Below are positions 1-5,144 of a DNA stretch of 5,898 nucleotides, in pieces. The stretch is taken from the NCBI GenBank assembly GCA_913041325.1, contig CAJWHU010000096.1, positions 1-5,898 of the forward strand. Direction: 5' to 3'. The translations under genes and the position numbers were made by a program. The DNA is from an uncultured Fidelibacterota bacterium (GTDB lineage: Bacteria; Marinisomatota; Marinisomatia; Marinisomatales; UBA1611). The notes beneath the pieces are model-generated. The model did not search any database. It was given only the letters and a program-made list of their open reading frames with translations, and was not told the DNA's origin. How positions within the stretch are numbered: the first letter of the stretch is position 1; the number at the start of each line of letters is the position of its first letter.

Positions 1-648
1 GCAATAATTCCTCCATATGAAACCTACATTCCATATGAGGTTTATATAGCCCCTGGTCTTATTGCAATGATACAATTATTTAATGGAATGCAAAGTTCCT
101 TGTCTATGGTTTACGATAGAGAAATGGGAAGTATGAAAACAATGTTGGTTAGTCCAATCCCAAGGTGGTTTTTGTTGTGTTCAAAATTATTTGCTGGTGT
201 TTTTGTTTCAATTCTTCAAGTATATGCATTTCTTATAATCGCATCATTGTGGGGTATCATTCCACCAATTTCAGGATATATAACGATCCTTCCTGCACTT
301 GTTGTTTCTGGGCTGATGTTAGGAGCACTTGGAATGTTTTTATCTTCGGCAATTAAACAACTTGAAAATTTTGCAGGCGTTATGAATTTTGTTATTTTTC
401 CAATGTTTTTTGCTTCGTCAGCTCTTTACCCTTTATGGAAGATTGAAGAAACAAGTGAGTGGCTATACTATGTGTGTTTTTACAATCCTTTTACTTATGC
501 TGTTGAATCAATAAGATTTTCATTATATTCTCAAATTAACTTTGAGTATGGAATAGGTATTATTGTATTCACAATGATCTTTTTATTCCTTTCAATAATT
601 GGATACGATCCTGGAAGAGGAAATCTTCAGAAAAAAGGAGGAAAATAA
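1..648 (+). CDS. ABC-2 type transporter permease, PedC-like, 5' end outside window
   Basis: The reading frame is open from base 1, so the gene begins upstream; an internal ATG at 67 is not the true start. The visible 215 residues are the larger part of an ABC-2 permease (family usual length about 260). Hydrophobic segments lie near visible residues 62-84, 94-116, 124-146 and 182-201. The cytoplasmic DREMGS (39-44) and SPIPRW (51-56) motifs, the QLENFAGVMNF stretch (120-130) and the NPFTYAVE motif (162-169) match my memory of the permease family associated with PQQ-dependent alcohol oxidation (PedC-like). It would form an inner-membrane exporter with an ATPase presumably encoded upstream; the substrate is unknown. 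The stop codon overlaps the next start by one base (TAATG), indicating one operon. Permease identity is firm; the link to alcohol oxidation rests on family memory and context. Confidence 0.85.
   Translation, partial: AIIPPYETYIPYEVYIAPGLIAMIQLFNGMQSSLSMVYDREMGSMKTMLVSPIPRWFLLCSKLFAGVFVSILQVYAFLIIASLWGIIPPISGYITILPALVVSGLMLGALGMFLSSAIKQLENFAGVMNFVIFPMFFASSALYPLWKIEETSEWLYYVCFYNPFTYAVESIRFSLYSQINFEYGIGIIVFTMIFLFLSIIGYDPGRGNLQKKGGK
636..641 (+). promoter_or_regulatory. Shine-Dalgarno for the cupredoxin-like gene
   Basis: AGGAGG lies six bases before the ATG at 648, inside the last codons of the permease gene. It is a near-perfect ribosome binding site and supports the start at 648 despite the one-base overlap with the upstream stop. 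Confidence 0.75.
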
Positions 649-1064
649 TGGTTAAGGTGATAATACTTTTATTTGTTTTTGCTTTTAATACATCAATCCT
701 AGCAAAAGGAGATCTTGCAATAAGAGCAAAAAAGTTAGAGTTAAAATTGGGTTCTGATAAAAGCGATTATGATATGTCTCAAAAAGTTTTTGAGCTAGAA
801 ACTGGAAAGGCTTACAGGTTAGAGATATCTAGCATGGGATTTAAGGAATACGAGTTTGAGGCCGAAGACTTTTTTAGAAATGTTTGGATAAGAAATATTG
901 AAGTAGAGGGAATTGAAATTGACACATCTATTTTAAACGAAATAGAATTTGAAAGAGAGGGTGAGATCGAAATTAAGTTTGTTCCCATTAGACCAGGAAA
1001 ATACGAATTTGAAATCGAAGGTCTACAAAGTAAAGGAATGGTTGGAGAATTCATAGTTAAATAA
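648..1064 (+). CDS. Exported cupredoxin-like protein lacking copper ligands
   Basis: This 138-residue protein has a hydrophobic signal peptide (residues 4-19, probable cleavage after ILA at 17-19), so it should be periplasmic. The rest is rich in beta-strand-like alternation. It ends in PGKYEFEIEGLQSKGMVGEF (116-135), which matches the C-terminal ligand loop of small cupredoxins of the EfeO/Cupredoxin_1 type. In copper-binding members this loop carries Cys, His and Met. Here only the Met of GMVG (131) remains; the Cys and His positions are Ile/Glu and Leu, and the whole protein has no Cys or His. It therefore probably does not bind type 1 copper and may act as a structural or partner-binding subunit. 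Placement directly after the permease gene suggests a periplasmic partner in a quinoprotein-linked system. The fold call is by motif only. Confidence 0.7.
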   Translation: MVKVIILLFVFAFNTSILAKGDLAIRAKKLELKLGSDKSDYDMSQKVFELETGKAYRLEISSMGFKEYEFEAEDFFRNVWIRNIEVEGIEIDTSILNEIEFEREGEIEIKFVPIRPGKYEFEIEGLQSKGMVGEFIVK

Positions 1065-1070
1065 TTTATC

Positions 1071-1076
1071 AAGGAG
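1071..1076 (+). promoter_or_regulatory. Shine-Dalgarno for the unknown exported protein
   Basis: AAGGAG lies six bases before the ATG at 1083, in the 18-base gap after the cupredoxin-like gene. No terminator is visible in this gap, so the two genes are probably co-transcribed. Confidence 0.7.
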
Positions 1077-1082
1077 AAAATC

Positions 1083-1727
1083 ATGTCAATCAAAATACGT
1101 TTGTTTATATTTTTAAATCTAATTTTTTTTTCATTTACTGTTCAGTCAGCACCACCTGAAAAATCCCCAAAAAAATGGCCATGTGACCAGGTTTATAATC
1201 CTAAATTAAATCTTAGTTCAATATGGCAAGGTCCCTCAATAGACTCTGCACTTAAAGATTGGTGGAAAGATGATGATGTAATAGAATATGTTAATCAGTT
1301 ATCAGACCCTGTCTTAAAAGAAGAAAACGGTGTTAAATTAATTGAAGAATTTGCAAAGAAATACACTTATTTCGGTTTGATTAGAAAAGCCGAGCAAAAA
1401 GATAAGCTCACTTTTTTGTTTGCAGGGTTATATCAAAAGGCAAAAGATAGAAGAAACCGACAATACGAAGGTATAATTAAGTTCGTTGACAGACAGGAAT
1501 CATTAAGAAAAGCGATTGGGAGTGCTTCAAAAGAACTCAGAAAATTGAGAAAGGATAAGGTTGATCAAAAAAATCAAAAATTTGTCAATGCTAGTTCAAA
1601 ATTAAAATGGAATACAAGGGTATTTGATCAAAGAACAAGATTAACTGAATATATATGTGAAGAACCAGTTTTTAATACTCAAAGATTAGGTTATCAATCT
1701 AGAAAAATAATGTCATATTTAAAATAA
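1083..1727 (+). CDS. Exported protein of unknown function with two cysteines
   Basis: This 214-residue protein begins with a clear signal peptide: Lys4 and Arg6, a hydrophobic core at 7-20, and likely cleavage near Ser22/Ala23. The mature part starts with a Pro/Lys-rich linker and then KWPCDQ (31-36), followed by a SIWQGP motif (46-51) and an acidic DWWKDDD segment (59-65). Residues 110-172 are strongly charged and look helical, possibly coiled coil. A second Cys sits in EYICEEP (189-195). Cys34 and Cys192 are the only cysteines and could form a disulfide in the periplasm. I assign no domain; the pattern recalls conserved hypothetical secreted proteins encoded near quinoprotein dehydrogenases in alphaproteobacteria, but this is memory and not a search. 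It follows the cupredoxin-like gene by 18 bases and is probably the last gene of that operon. Function unknown. Confidence 0.8.
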   Translation: MSIKIRLFIFLNLIFFSFTVQSAPPEKSPKKWPCDQVYNPKLNLSSIWQGPSIDSALKDWWKDDDVIEYVNQLSDPVLKEENGVKLIEEFAKKYTYFGLIRKAEQKDKLTFLFAGLYQKAKDRRNRQYEGIIKFVDRQESLRKAIGSASKELRKLRKDKVDQKNQKFVNASSKLKWNTRVFDQRTRLTEYICEEPVFNTQRLGYQSRKIMSYLK

Positions 1728-1734
1728 ATATGAC
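1712..1734 (+). terminator. AT-rich hairpin overlapping a stop codon, possible terminator
   Basis: A perfect 10-bp inverted repeat (arms 1712-1721 and 1725-1734) with a three-base AAA loop includes the TAA stop at 1725-1727. The stem is AT-rich (GTCATATTTA) and the following CTATTTCTAT is only a weak T-tract. It sits where the upstream operon should end, before the pqqA promoter region, so a terminator or 3'-end stabiliser is plausible. Confidence 0.5.
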
Positions 1735-1775
1735 CTATTTCTATCATGAATATTAAATGAATAATTAAATCAGGA

Positions 1776-1804
1776 TTTCTTAATATTGAATCACTATATA
1801 TATT
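1776..1804 (+). promoter_or_regulatory. Weak candidate promoter for pqqA
   Basis: The 127-base gap between the upstream gene and pqqA should hold the pqqA promoter. The best sigma-70-like pair I see is TTTCTT (1776-1781) and TATATT (1799-1804) with a 17-base spacer, giving a start near 1811 and a leader of about 45 bases. The -35 match is poor and AT-rich DNA produces such -10 sequences by chance, so the exact position is uncertain. Confidence 0.3.
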
Positions 1805-1808
1805 ATGC

Positions 1809-1825
1809 GTTCACTTTTAGTGGAC
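1809..1825. repeat. Imperfect inverted repeat before pqqA
   Basis: Arms GTTCACT (1809-1815) and AGTGGAC (1819-1825) pair over seven positions with one G-U wobble around a TTT loop. A second short inverted repeat, TGGA and TCCA (1821-1833), abuts it. The element lies just downstream of the candidate -10 and 18 bases before the Shine-Dalgarno, so it could be an operator or a 5'-leader hairpin of pqqA mRNA. Confidence 0.4.
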
Positions 1826-1842
1826 ATAATCCAAACTATAAC

Positions 1843-1848
1843 AAGGAG
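1843..1848 (+). promoter_or_regulatory. Strong Shine-Dalgarno of pqqA
   Basis: AAGGAG with a six-base spacer to the ATG at 1855 fixes the start of the very short pqqA gene. It is clearly stronger than the site before pqqB, in line with high production of the precursor peptide. Confidence 0.8.
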
Positions 1849-1854
1849 TAAATT

Positions 1855-1932
1855 ATGGCTTGGACTAAACCAATGATTTCAGAGATCTCTGTAGGTCTTG
1901 AAATCAATTCATACGCTTGCGCTGAGAAGTAA
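1855..1932 (+). CDS. pqqA: PQQ precursor peptide PqqA
   Basis: This 25-residue peptide (MAWTKPMISEISV, then GLEINSYACAEK) is the ribosomally made substrate from which PQQ is built. The diagnostic E-x-x-x-Y motif is present as Glu16 and Tyr20 in GLEINSY; PqqE joins the Glu gamma-carbon to the Tyr ring, and those two residues supply all carbon and nitrogen of PQQ. The leader with WTKPMISEI followed by VGLE matches the family pattern of an N-terminal Trp, a Pro and a hydrophobic recognition stretch bound by PqqD. Its length is within the usual 22-29 residues. A Cys at position 22, two residues after the crosslinked Tyr, is unusual compared with the members I recall. It has its own strong ribosome binding site and is separated from pqqB by a hairpin. 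Identification is firm because pqqBCDE follow directly. Confidence 0.96.
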   Translation: MAWTKPMISEISVGLEINSYACAEK

Positions 1933-1951
1933 TTTTTAGCATAAGCAAAAA

Positions 1952-1987
1952 GCCCCTTAAGTCTAATTAGCCTTAAGGGGCACTTTT
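1952..1987 (+). terminator. pqqA-pqqB intergenic hairpin, partial terminator or 3' stabiliser
   Basis: Twenty bases after the pqqA stop there is a perfect 10-bp inverted repeat: GCCCCTTAAG (1952-1961) and CTTAAGGGGC (1972-1981) around a 10-base loop that itself contains the palindrome CTAATTAG. An A-run precedes it and ACTTTT follows. It is the strongest GC-rich hairpin in the window. The short T-run suggests incomplete termination, which would leave abundant short pqqA mRNA with some read-through into pqqB. It may equally protect the pqqA transcript from 3' exonucleases. Confidence 0.8.
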
Positions 1988-1995
1988 GATATAAT
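1967..1995 (+). promoter_or_regulatory. Candidate internal promoter for pqqBCDE
   Basis: TGATATAAT (1987-1995) is a perfect extended -10 element (TGnTATAAT). The hexamer 17 bases upstream, TTAGCC (1967-1972), matches the -35 consensus at three of six positions and lies within the hairpin. Transcription would start near 2002, about 22 bases before the pqqB start. This would let the enzyme genes be transcribed apart from pqqA. AT-rich sequence raises the chance of a fortuitous match. Confidence 0.45.
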
Positions 1996-2008
1996 AAAAT
2001 AATTTTTT

Positions 2009-2015
2009 GTGGGGA
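2009..2015 (+). promoter_or_regulatory. Weak Shine-Dalgarno deciding the GTG start of pqqB
   Basis: GTGGGGA ends eight bases before the GTG at 2024. An in-frame TAA at 2018-2020 excludes any earlier start, and the family N-terminus begins right at this GTG, so the start is well fixed although both the codon and the ribosome site are weak. Confidence 0.6.
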
Positions 2016-2023
2016 ATTAATCA

Positions 2024-2956
2024 GTGTTAAAAGTTCTTGTTTTAGGTTCCGCAGCGGGAGGAGGATCACCTCAATGGAATTGTAATAGCGAAGTTAGTAA
2101 GGCCGTTAGATCAGGAACCAATGGTACATCTCCAAGAACGCAATCTTCCATTGTTGTAACTGCCAATAATGACGAATGGTTCCTTTTCAATGCCTCTCCG
2201 GATCTAGGTTCGCAAATCCTAAATAATTCTCAAATGCATCCTAAAAAAGGTTTAAGACATAGCCCAATTAGCGGGGTTGTTTTAACTAATGGTGATGTAG
2301 ATCATGTTGCAGGTCTTCTTACATTGAGAGAAAGACAGAATTTGTCAGTTTATGCCCATGCAAGAGTACATTCAGTTTTAAAAGAAAATTCAATCTTCAA
2401 TGTTTTAAATTCAGATTATGTTGATAGAAGAGAAATGAAAATGAACGTAGAGTTTGAATTAAAAAATAAGGAAGGAAAAGGTTCTGGAATATTCGTTGAA
2501 GCTTTTGAGGTCCCAGGTAAAATTGCTTTATGGCTTGAAGATGAAAGTAAAGGAGAAAACTTTGGAACTCAGGAGGGAGATACAATTGGTTTAAAAATTT
2601 CTTCAGCAGGCAAGGAAAAATCATTCTACTATATTCCAGCATGTGCAAAGATGACACCAGAGTTATCTGAAAAACTTAAAGATTCTGAGCTGGTATTATT
2701 TGACGGAACGCTGTGGAAAAATGATGAAATGGCGTCTAGCAAAGTTGGTGAAAAAACAGGACAAAGAATGGGTCATATGAATAATTCAGGACCAGACGGT
2801 TCTATAGAGGCGTTTAAAGATTTGAATGTCAAAAAAAAAATTTTTATTCACATTAACACAACAAACCCCATATTATTATCAGACTCAAATGAAAGAAAAA
2901 TTGTTGAGGAAAATAATTGGGAAGTTAGTTATGATGGTATGGAGATTACAATATGA
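2024..2956 (+). CDS. pqqB: PqqB, metallo-beta-lactamase-fold PQQ biosynthesis protein
   Basis: This 310-residue protein fits the family length of about 300-310. It is a cytoplasmic metallo-beta-lactamase-fold enzyme, reported as an iron-dependent hydroxylase acting on the freed Glu-Tyr crosslink. Visible landmarks are the N-terminal GSAAGGGSPQWNC (8-20), ARTQSS-like SPRTQSS (36-42), NASPDL (56-61), the metal motif TNGDVDH (88-94) with Asp91, Asp93 and His94, a YIPACAKMTPEL block (203-214), FDGTLW (226-231), RMGHMNNSGPDGS (248-260) and IHINTTNPIL (275-284). The usual N-terminal CxCxxC zinc motif is altered: Cys20 remains but the other two positions are Ser22 and Ser25. The start is GTG after an in-frame stop. 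The end overlaps pqqC by four bases (ATGA). The identity is secure; the exact chemistry comes from work on homologues. Confidence 0.97.
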   Translation: MLKVLVLGSAAGGGSPQWNCNSEVSKAVRSGTNGTSPRTQSSIVVTANNDEWFLFNASPDLGSQILNNSQMHPKKGLRHSPISGVVLTNGDVDHVAGLLTLRERQNLSVYAHARVHSVLKENSIFNVLNSDYVDRREMKMNVEFELKNKEGKGSGIFVEAFEVPGKIALWLEDESKGENFGTQEGDTIGLKISSAGKEKSFYYIPACAKMTPELSEKLKDSELVLFDGTLWKNDEMASSKVGEKTGQRMGHMNNSGPDGSIEAFKDLNVKKKIFIHINTTNPILLSDSNERKIVEENNWEVSYDGMEITI

Positions 2957-3735
2957 AAAATACTGCACTAAAAATTAATCAAGAAACTTTGCCATTATCT
3001 GCAGATGAGTTCGAAAATAGACTTAGAGAAATTGGTAAAGAGAGATATCATGACAATTGTAGGTTTCACCACCTATTACACAGCGGAAAATTAAATAAAG
3101 GGCAAGTTCAAGCCTGGGCTTTAAACAGATATTATTACCAAATTAATATTTCAATTAAAGACTCAGCTTTGATGTCTAGAATTAAAGATCCTGAACTTAG
3201 AAGGGTTTGGATAAAAAGAATTCTCGATCACGATGGAAGGAAAGATGATGAAGGTGGAATTGAGAGATGGTATAAACTTACAGATGGATTGGATATGGAT
3301 AGAGATTATGTAAAATCTACCAAGGGGATTTTACCTGCCACAAGATTTTCTGTAGATGCTTACGTAAGTTTTGTTAAAGAAAAATCATTGCTTGAGGGAG
3401 TTACGTCTTCTTTAACGGAGTTGTTTGCCCCGAAGATTCATAAAGAGAGAATTGTAGGAATGTTGGAAAACTATGACTTTATTAATGATCAAACTATGGC
3501 TTATTTTAAGAAAAGAGTTGATCAGGCAACAGACGATGCAGACTTTGTTTTAAATTATGCAATTAAGAATGCACATACAAGACAAGAGCAGGAAGATGTT
3601 TGTGAAGCTTTAAAATTCAAAACTGATGTTCTGTGGGTAATGCAAGACGCATTATATCATTCCTATATAAACGGACATGTTCCACCAGGTGCTTTTAAGC
3701 CAGAGGATTTTAATGACAGATATACTGAAGATTGA
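2953..3735 (+). CDS. pqqC: PqqC, pyrroloquinoline-quinone synthase
   Basis: PqqC is a cofactor-free oxidase of the TENA/heme-oxygenase-like fold that closes the ring and removes eight electrons in the last step of PQQ synthesis, using oxygen. The 260-residue protein aligns with a constant offset of nine residues to the Klebsiella enzyme as I remember it. The active-site residues are kept: Tyr32-His33 in RYHDN, Arg59 in LNRYYYQ, Arg89 and His93 in KRILDHDG, Tyr137, His163 and Arg166 in APKIHKER, Tyr184, Arg188 and Lys223 in KFKTDVLW. It should therefore be catalytically competent. The start ATG lies in the ATGA overlap with the pqqB stop, with GGAG at 2941-2944 as ribosome site. The end overlaps pqqD by 23 bases. 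Confidence 0.97.
   Translation: MKNTALKINQETLPLSADEFENRLREIGKERYHDNCRFHHLLHSGKLNKGQVQAWALNRYYYQINISIKDSALMSRIKDPELRRVWIKRILDHDGRKDDEGGIERWYKLTDGLDMDRDYVKSTKGILPATRFSVDAYVSFVKEKSLLEGVTSSLTELFAPKIHKERIVGMLENYDFINDQTMAYFKKRVDQATDDADFVLNYAIKNAHTRQEQEDVCEALKFKTDVLWVMQDALYHSYINGHVPPGAFKPEDFNDRYTED
3702..3707 (+). promoter_or_regulatory. Shine-Dalgarno deciding the pqqD start
   Basis: AGAGGA within the pqqC coding sequence lies five bases before the ATG at 3713. It favours that start over an in-frame ATG at 3677, which would add twelve residues that do not look like PqqD. Confidence 0.6.
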
Positions 3736-4006
3736 TGACGAAACAATCCCCAAATTCCCAAAACACGTTAAGTTTAGGTATAACAAGGCCAGAGACGAAT
3801 GGGTCATACTCGCACCAGAAAGGCTTGTTAAGCTTGATCCAATTGCAGTGGAAATTTTAAAAATGGTCAATGGAGAACGAGAAGTGAAATCAATTTCATT
3901 GGAGCTAAGTAAAAAATTTAATGCACCAGAGGATACTATTATTTCAGACGTAAAAGAGATGCTTCAAAATCTATCAGATAAAGGGTTCATAGAAGAAAAT
4001 GGATGA
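3713..4006 (+). CDS. pqqD: PqqD, PqqA peptide chaperone
   Basis: PqqD is a small RiPP recognition element that binds PqqA and delivers it to PqqE. The protein is 97 residues from the chosen start, near the family norm of about 90. It shows the conserved pattern PKFPKHVKFRYNKARDEWV (11-29), LAPERLVKLD (31-40), a NGEREV turn (53-58) and the winged-helix-like C-terminal part ending DKGFIEENG. An upstream in-frame ATG at 3677 exists, but the added MFHQVLLSQRIL matches nothing in the family, whereas MTDILKID resembles usual PqqD starts and has a good ribosome site. The gene overlaps pqqC by 23 bases and pqqE by 8, so expression is probably coupled. It is free-standing and not fused to PqqC or PqqE as in some species. 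Confidence 0.95.
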   Translation: MTDILKIDDETIPKFPKHVKFRYNKARDEWVILAPERLVKLDPIAVEILKMVNGEREVKSISLELSKKFNAPEDTIISDVKEMLQNLSDKGFIEENG

Positions 4007-5144
4007 TATAAAAAATAATAACTTAAAAAAAGCATCTGAGCATGGAATTCAAGCCCCTCTCGCTCTTTTAGCTGAGCTTTCTCACAGATGTCCTCTCCAA
4101 TGCCCATATTGTTCTAACCCAGTTCAGTTAGAAAAAAAAACAGGTGAACTCACTACTGATGAGTGGAAGTCAGTTATAGACCAAGCAGTTGAAATGGGCA
4201 TGCACCAAATACATTTATCAGGAGGAGAACCAACCGTTCGGCACGATTTAGAGGATATTGTAGAGCATTGTAGCAAACAGGGACTTTATACAAACCTTAT
4301 TACTTCTGGAGTTTTATTAAACCCTGATAGATTAAAAAAATTGGAATCCCTGGGTCTCGAGCATGTTCAACTTTCGTTTCAAGATACAGATCATGAAAAT
4401 GCAGATAGAATAGGTGGATTTAAGGGTGGGCACGCAAAAAAGCTAGAAGTTGCAAAATGGGTAAGAGACGTTGAATTACCTCTTACTTGTAATTGTGTAG
4501 TTCATAGACAGAATATTGATAATTTAGAAAACTTTATACAAATGGCATTAGATCTAGATGCAGAAAGAGTTGAGATTGCTCAGGTTCAATATTACGGGTG
4601 GGCCTTGAAAAATCGCGCTGCTTTCATCCCTACACCTGAGCAATTAGACCATGCAACAGAAATAGTAGAAAAGGCCAGGATAGACTTAAAGGGAAAATTA
4701 GTGATAGATTATGTGATTCCTGATTATTACGCCAAACATCCAAAAAATTGTATGGGCGGTTGGGGAAGACGTTTTCTAAACATGAACCCTAAAGGCGATG
4801 TTTTACCTTGCCATGCAGCTGAAACAATTTCTCATTTAAAGTTTGATAATGTTAGAGAAAAAAGCTTAAAGTGGATCTGGGAAAACTCAGAGGCTTTTAA
4901 TATGTATAGAGGAACTGATTGGATGCCCGACCCTTGCAAATCTTGTGACAGAAAAGAAATTGATTGGGGTGGTTGCAGATGTCAGGCTATGGCTTTAACT
5001 GGAGATGCTAAAAACACTGATCCAGCATGTTCCATTTCCCCAATGCATAATGAAATATTTTCAATGGCAGCAGAGGAAGCCAGAAGAGCTCCACCAGAAT
5101 TTATATACAGAAAATATGGAGTTAGATTTAATTCACCTATTTAA
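3999..5144 (+). CDS. pqqE: PqqE, radical SAM PqqA Glu-Tyr crosslinking enzyme
   Basis: PqqE is the SPASM-domain radical SAM enzyme that, with PqqD, forms the carbon-carbon bond between Glu16 and Tyr20 of PqqA. At 381 residues it matches the family length of 375-385. The radical SAM cluster motif CPLQCPYC gives Cys31, Cys35 and Cys38, and the SAM-binding LSGGEP is at 73-78. The auxiliary iron-sulfur cluster residues are all present: Cys251 (CMGGWG), Cys271 (LPCHAAE), Cys313 and Cys316 (DPCKSC), Asp322 (in the position of the known Asp ligand), Cys326 and Cys328 (GGCRCQ) and Cys344 (DPAC). It should be active and needs reduced iron-sulfur clusters. The ribosome site is weak (AGAAGA at 3991), consistent with re-initiation after pqqD. 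The last eight bases overlap the oppositely oriented gene downstream. Confidence 0.98.
   Translation: MDDIKNNNLKKASEHGIQAPLALLAELSHRCPLQCPYCSNPVQLEKKTGELTTDEWKSVIDQAVEMGMHQIHLSGGEPTVRHDLEDIVEHCSKQGLYTNLITSGVLLNPDRLKKLESLGLEHVQLSFQDTDHENADRIGGFKGGHAKKLEVAKWVRDVELPLTCNCVVHRQNIDNLENFIQMALDLDAERVEIAQVQYYGWALKNRAAFIPTPEQLDHATEIVEKARIDLKGKLVIDYVIPDYYAKHPKNCMGGWGRRFLNMNPKGDVLPCHAAETISHLKFDNVREKSLKWIWENSEAFNMYRGTDWMPDPCKSCDRKEIDWGGCRCQAMALTGDAKNTDPACSISPMHNEIFSMAAEEARRAPPEFIYRKYGVRFNSPI

Noticed and set aside
812..1093. A 93-codon open frame on the minus strand inside the cupredoxin-like gene
   Set aside because: It is antisense to a well-supported gene with signal peptide and ribosome site, and its Ser/Ile-rich translation reflects the complement of a Glu/Lys-rich coding strand.
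1786..1806. TTGAAT and TATTAT as a pqqA promoter
   Set aside because: The spacer is only nine bases, too short for a sigma-70 promoter.
1836..2069. A 77-codon open frame on the minus strand across pqqA and the pqqA-pqqB gap
   Set aside because: It runs antisense through pqqA, the hairpin and the pqqB start, has no ribosome site that I see and no recognisable protein features.
2397..2657. An 86-codon open frame on the minus strand inside pqqB
   Set aside because: It is antisense to a clear pqqB gene and shows no coding features of its own.
3677..3712. Longer pqqD start at the ATG at 3677, adding 12 residues
   Set aside because: The added residues do not resemble PqqD, would overlap pqqC by 59 bases, and the ATG at 3713 has a better placed ribosome site and a family-like N-terminus.
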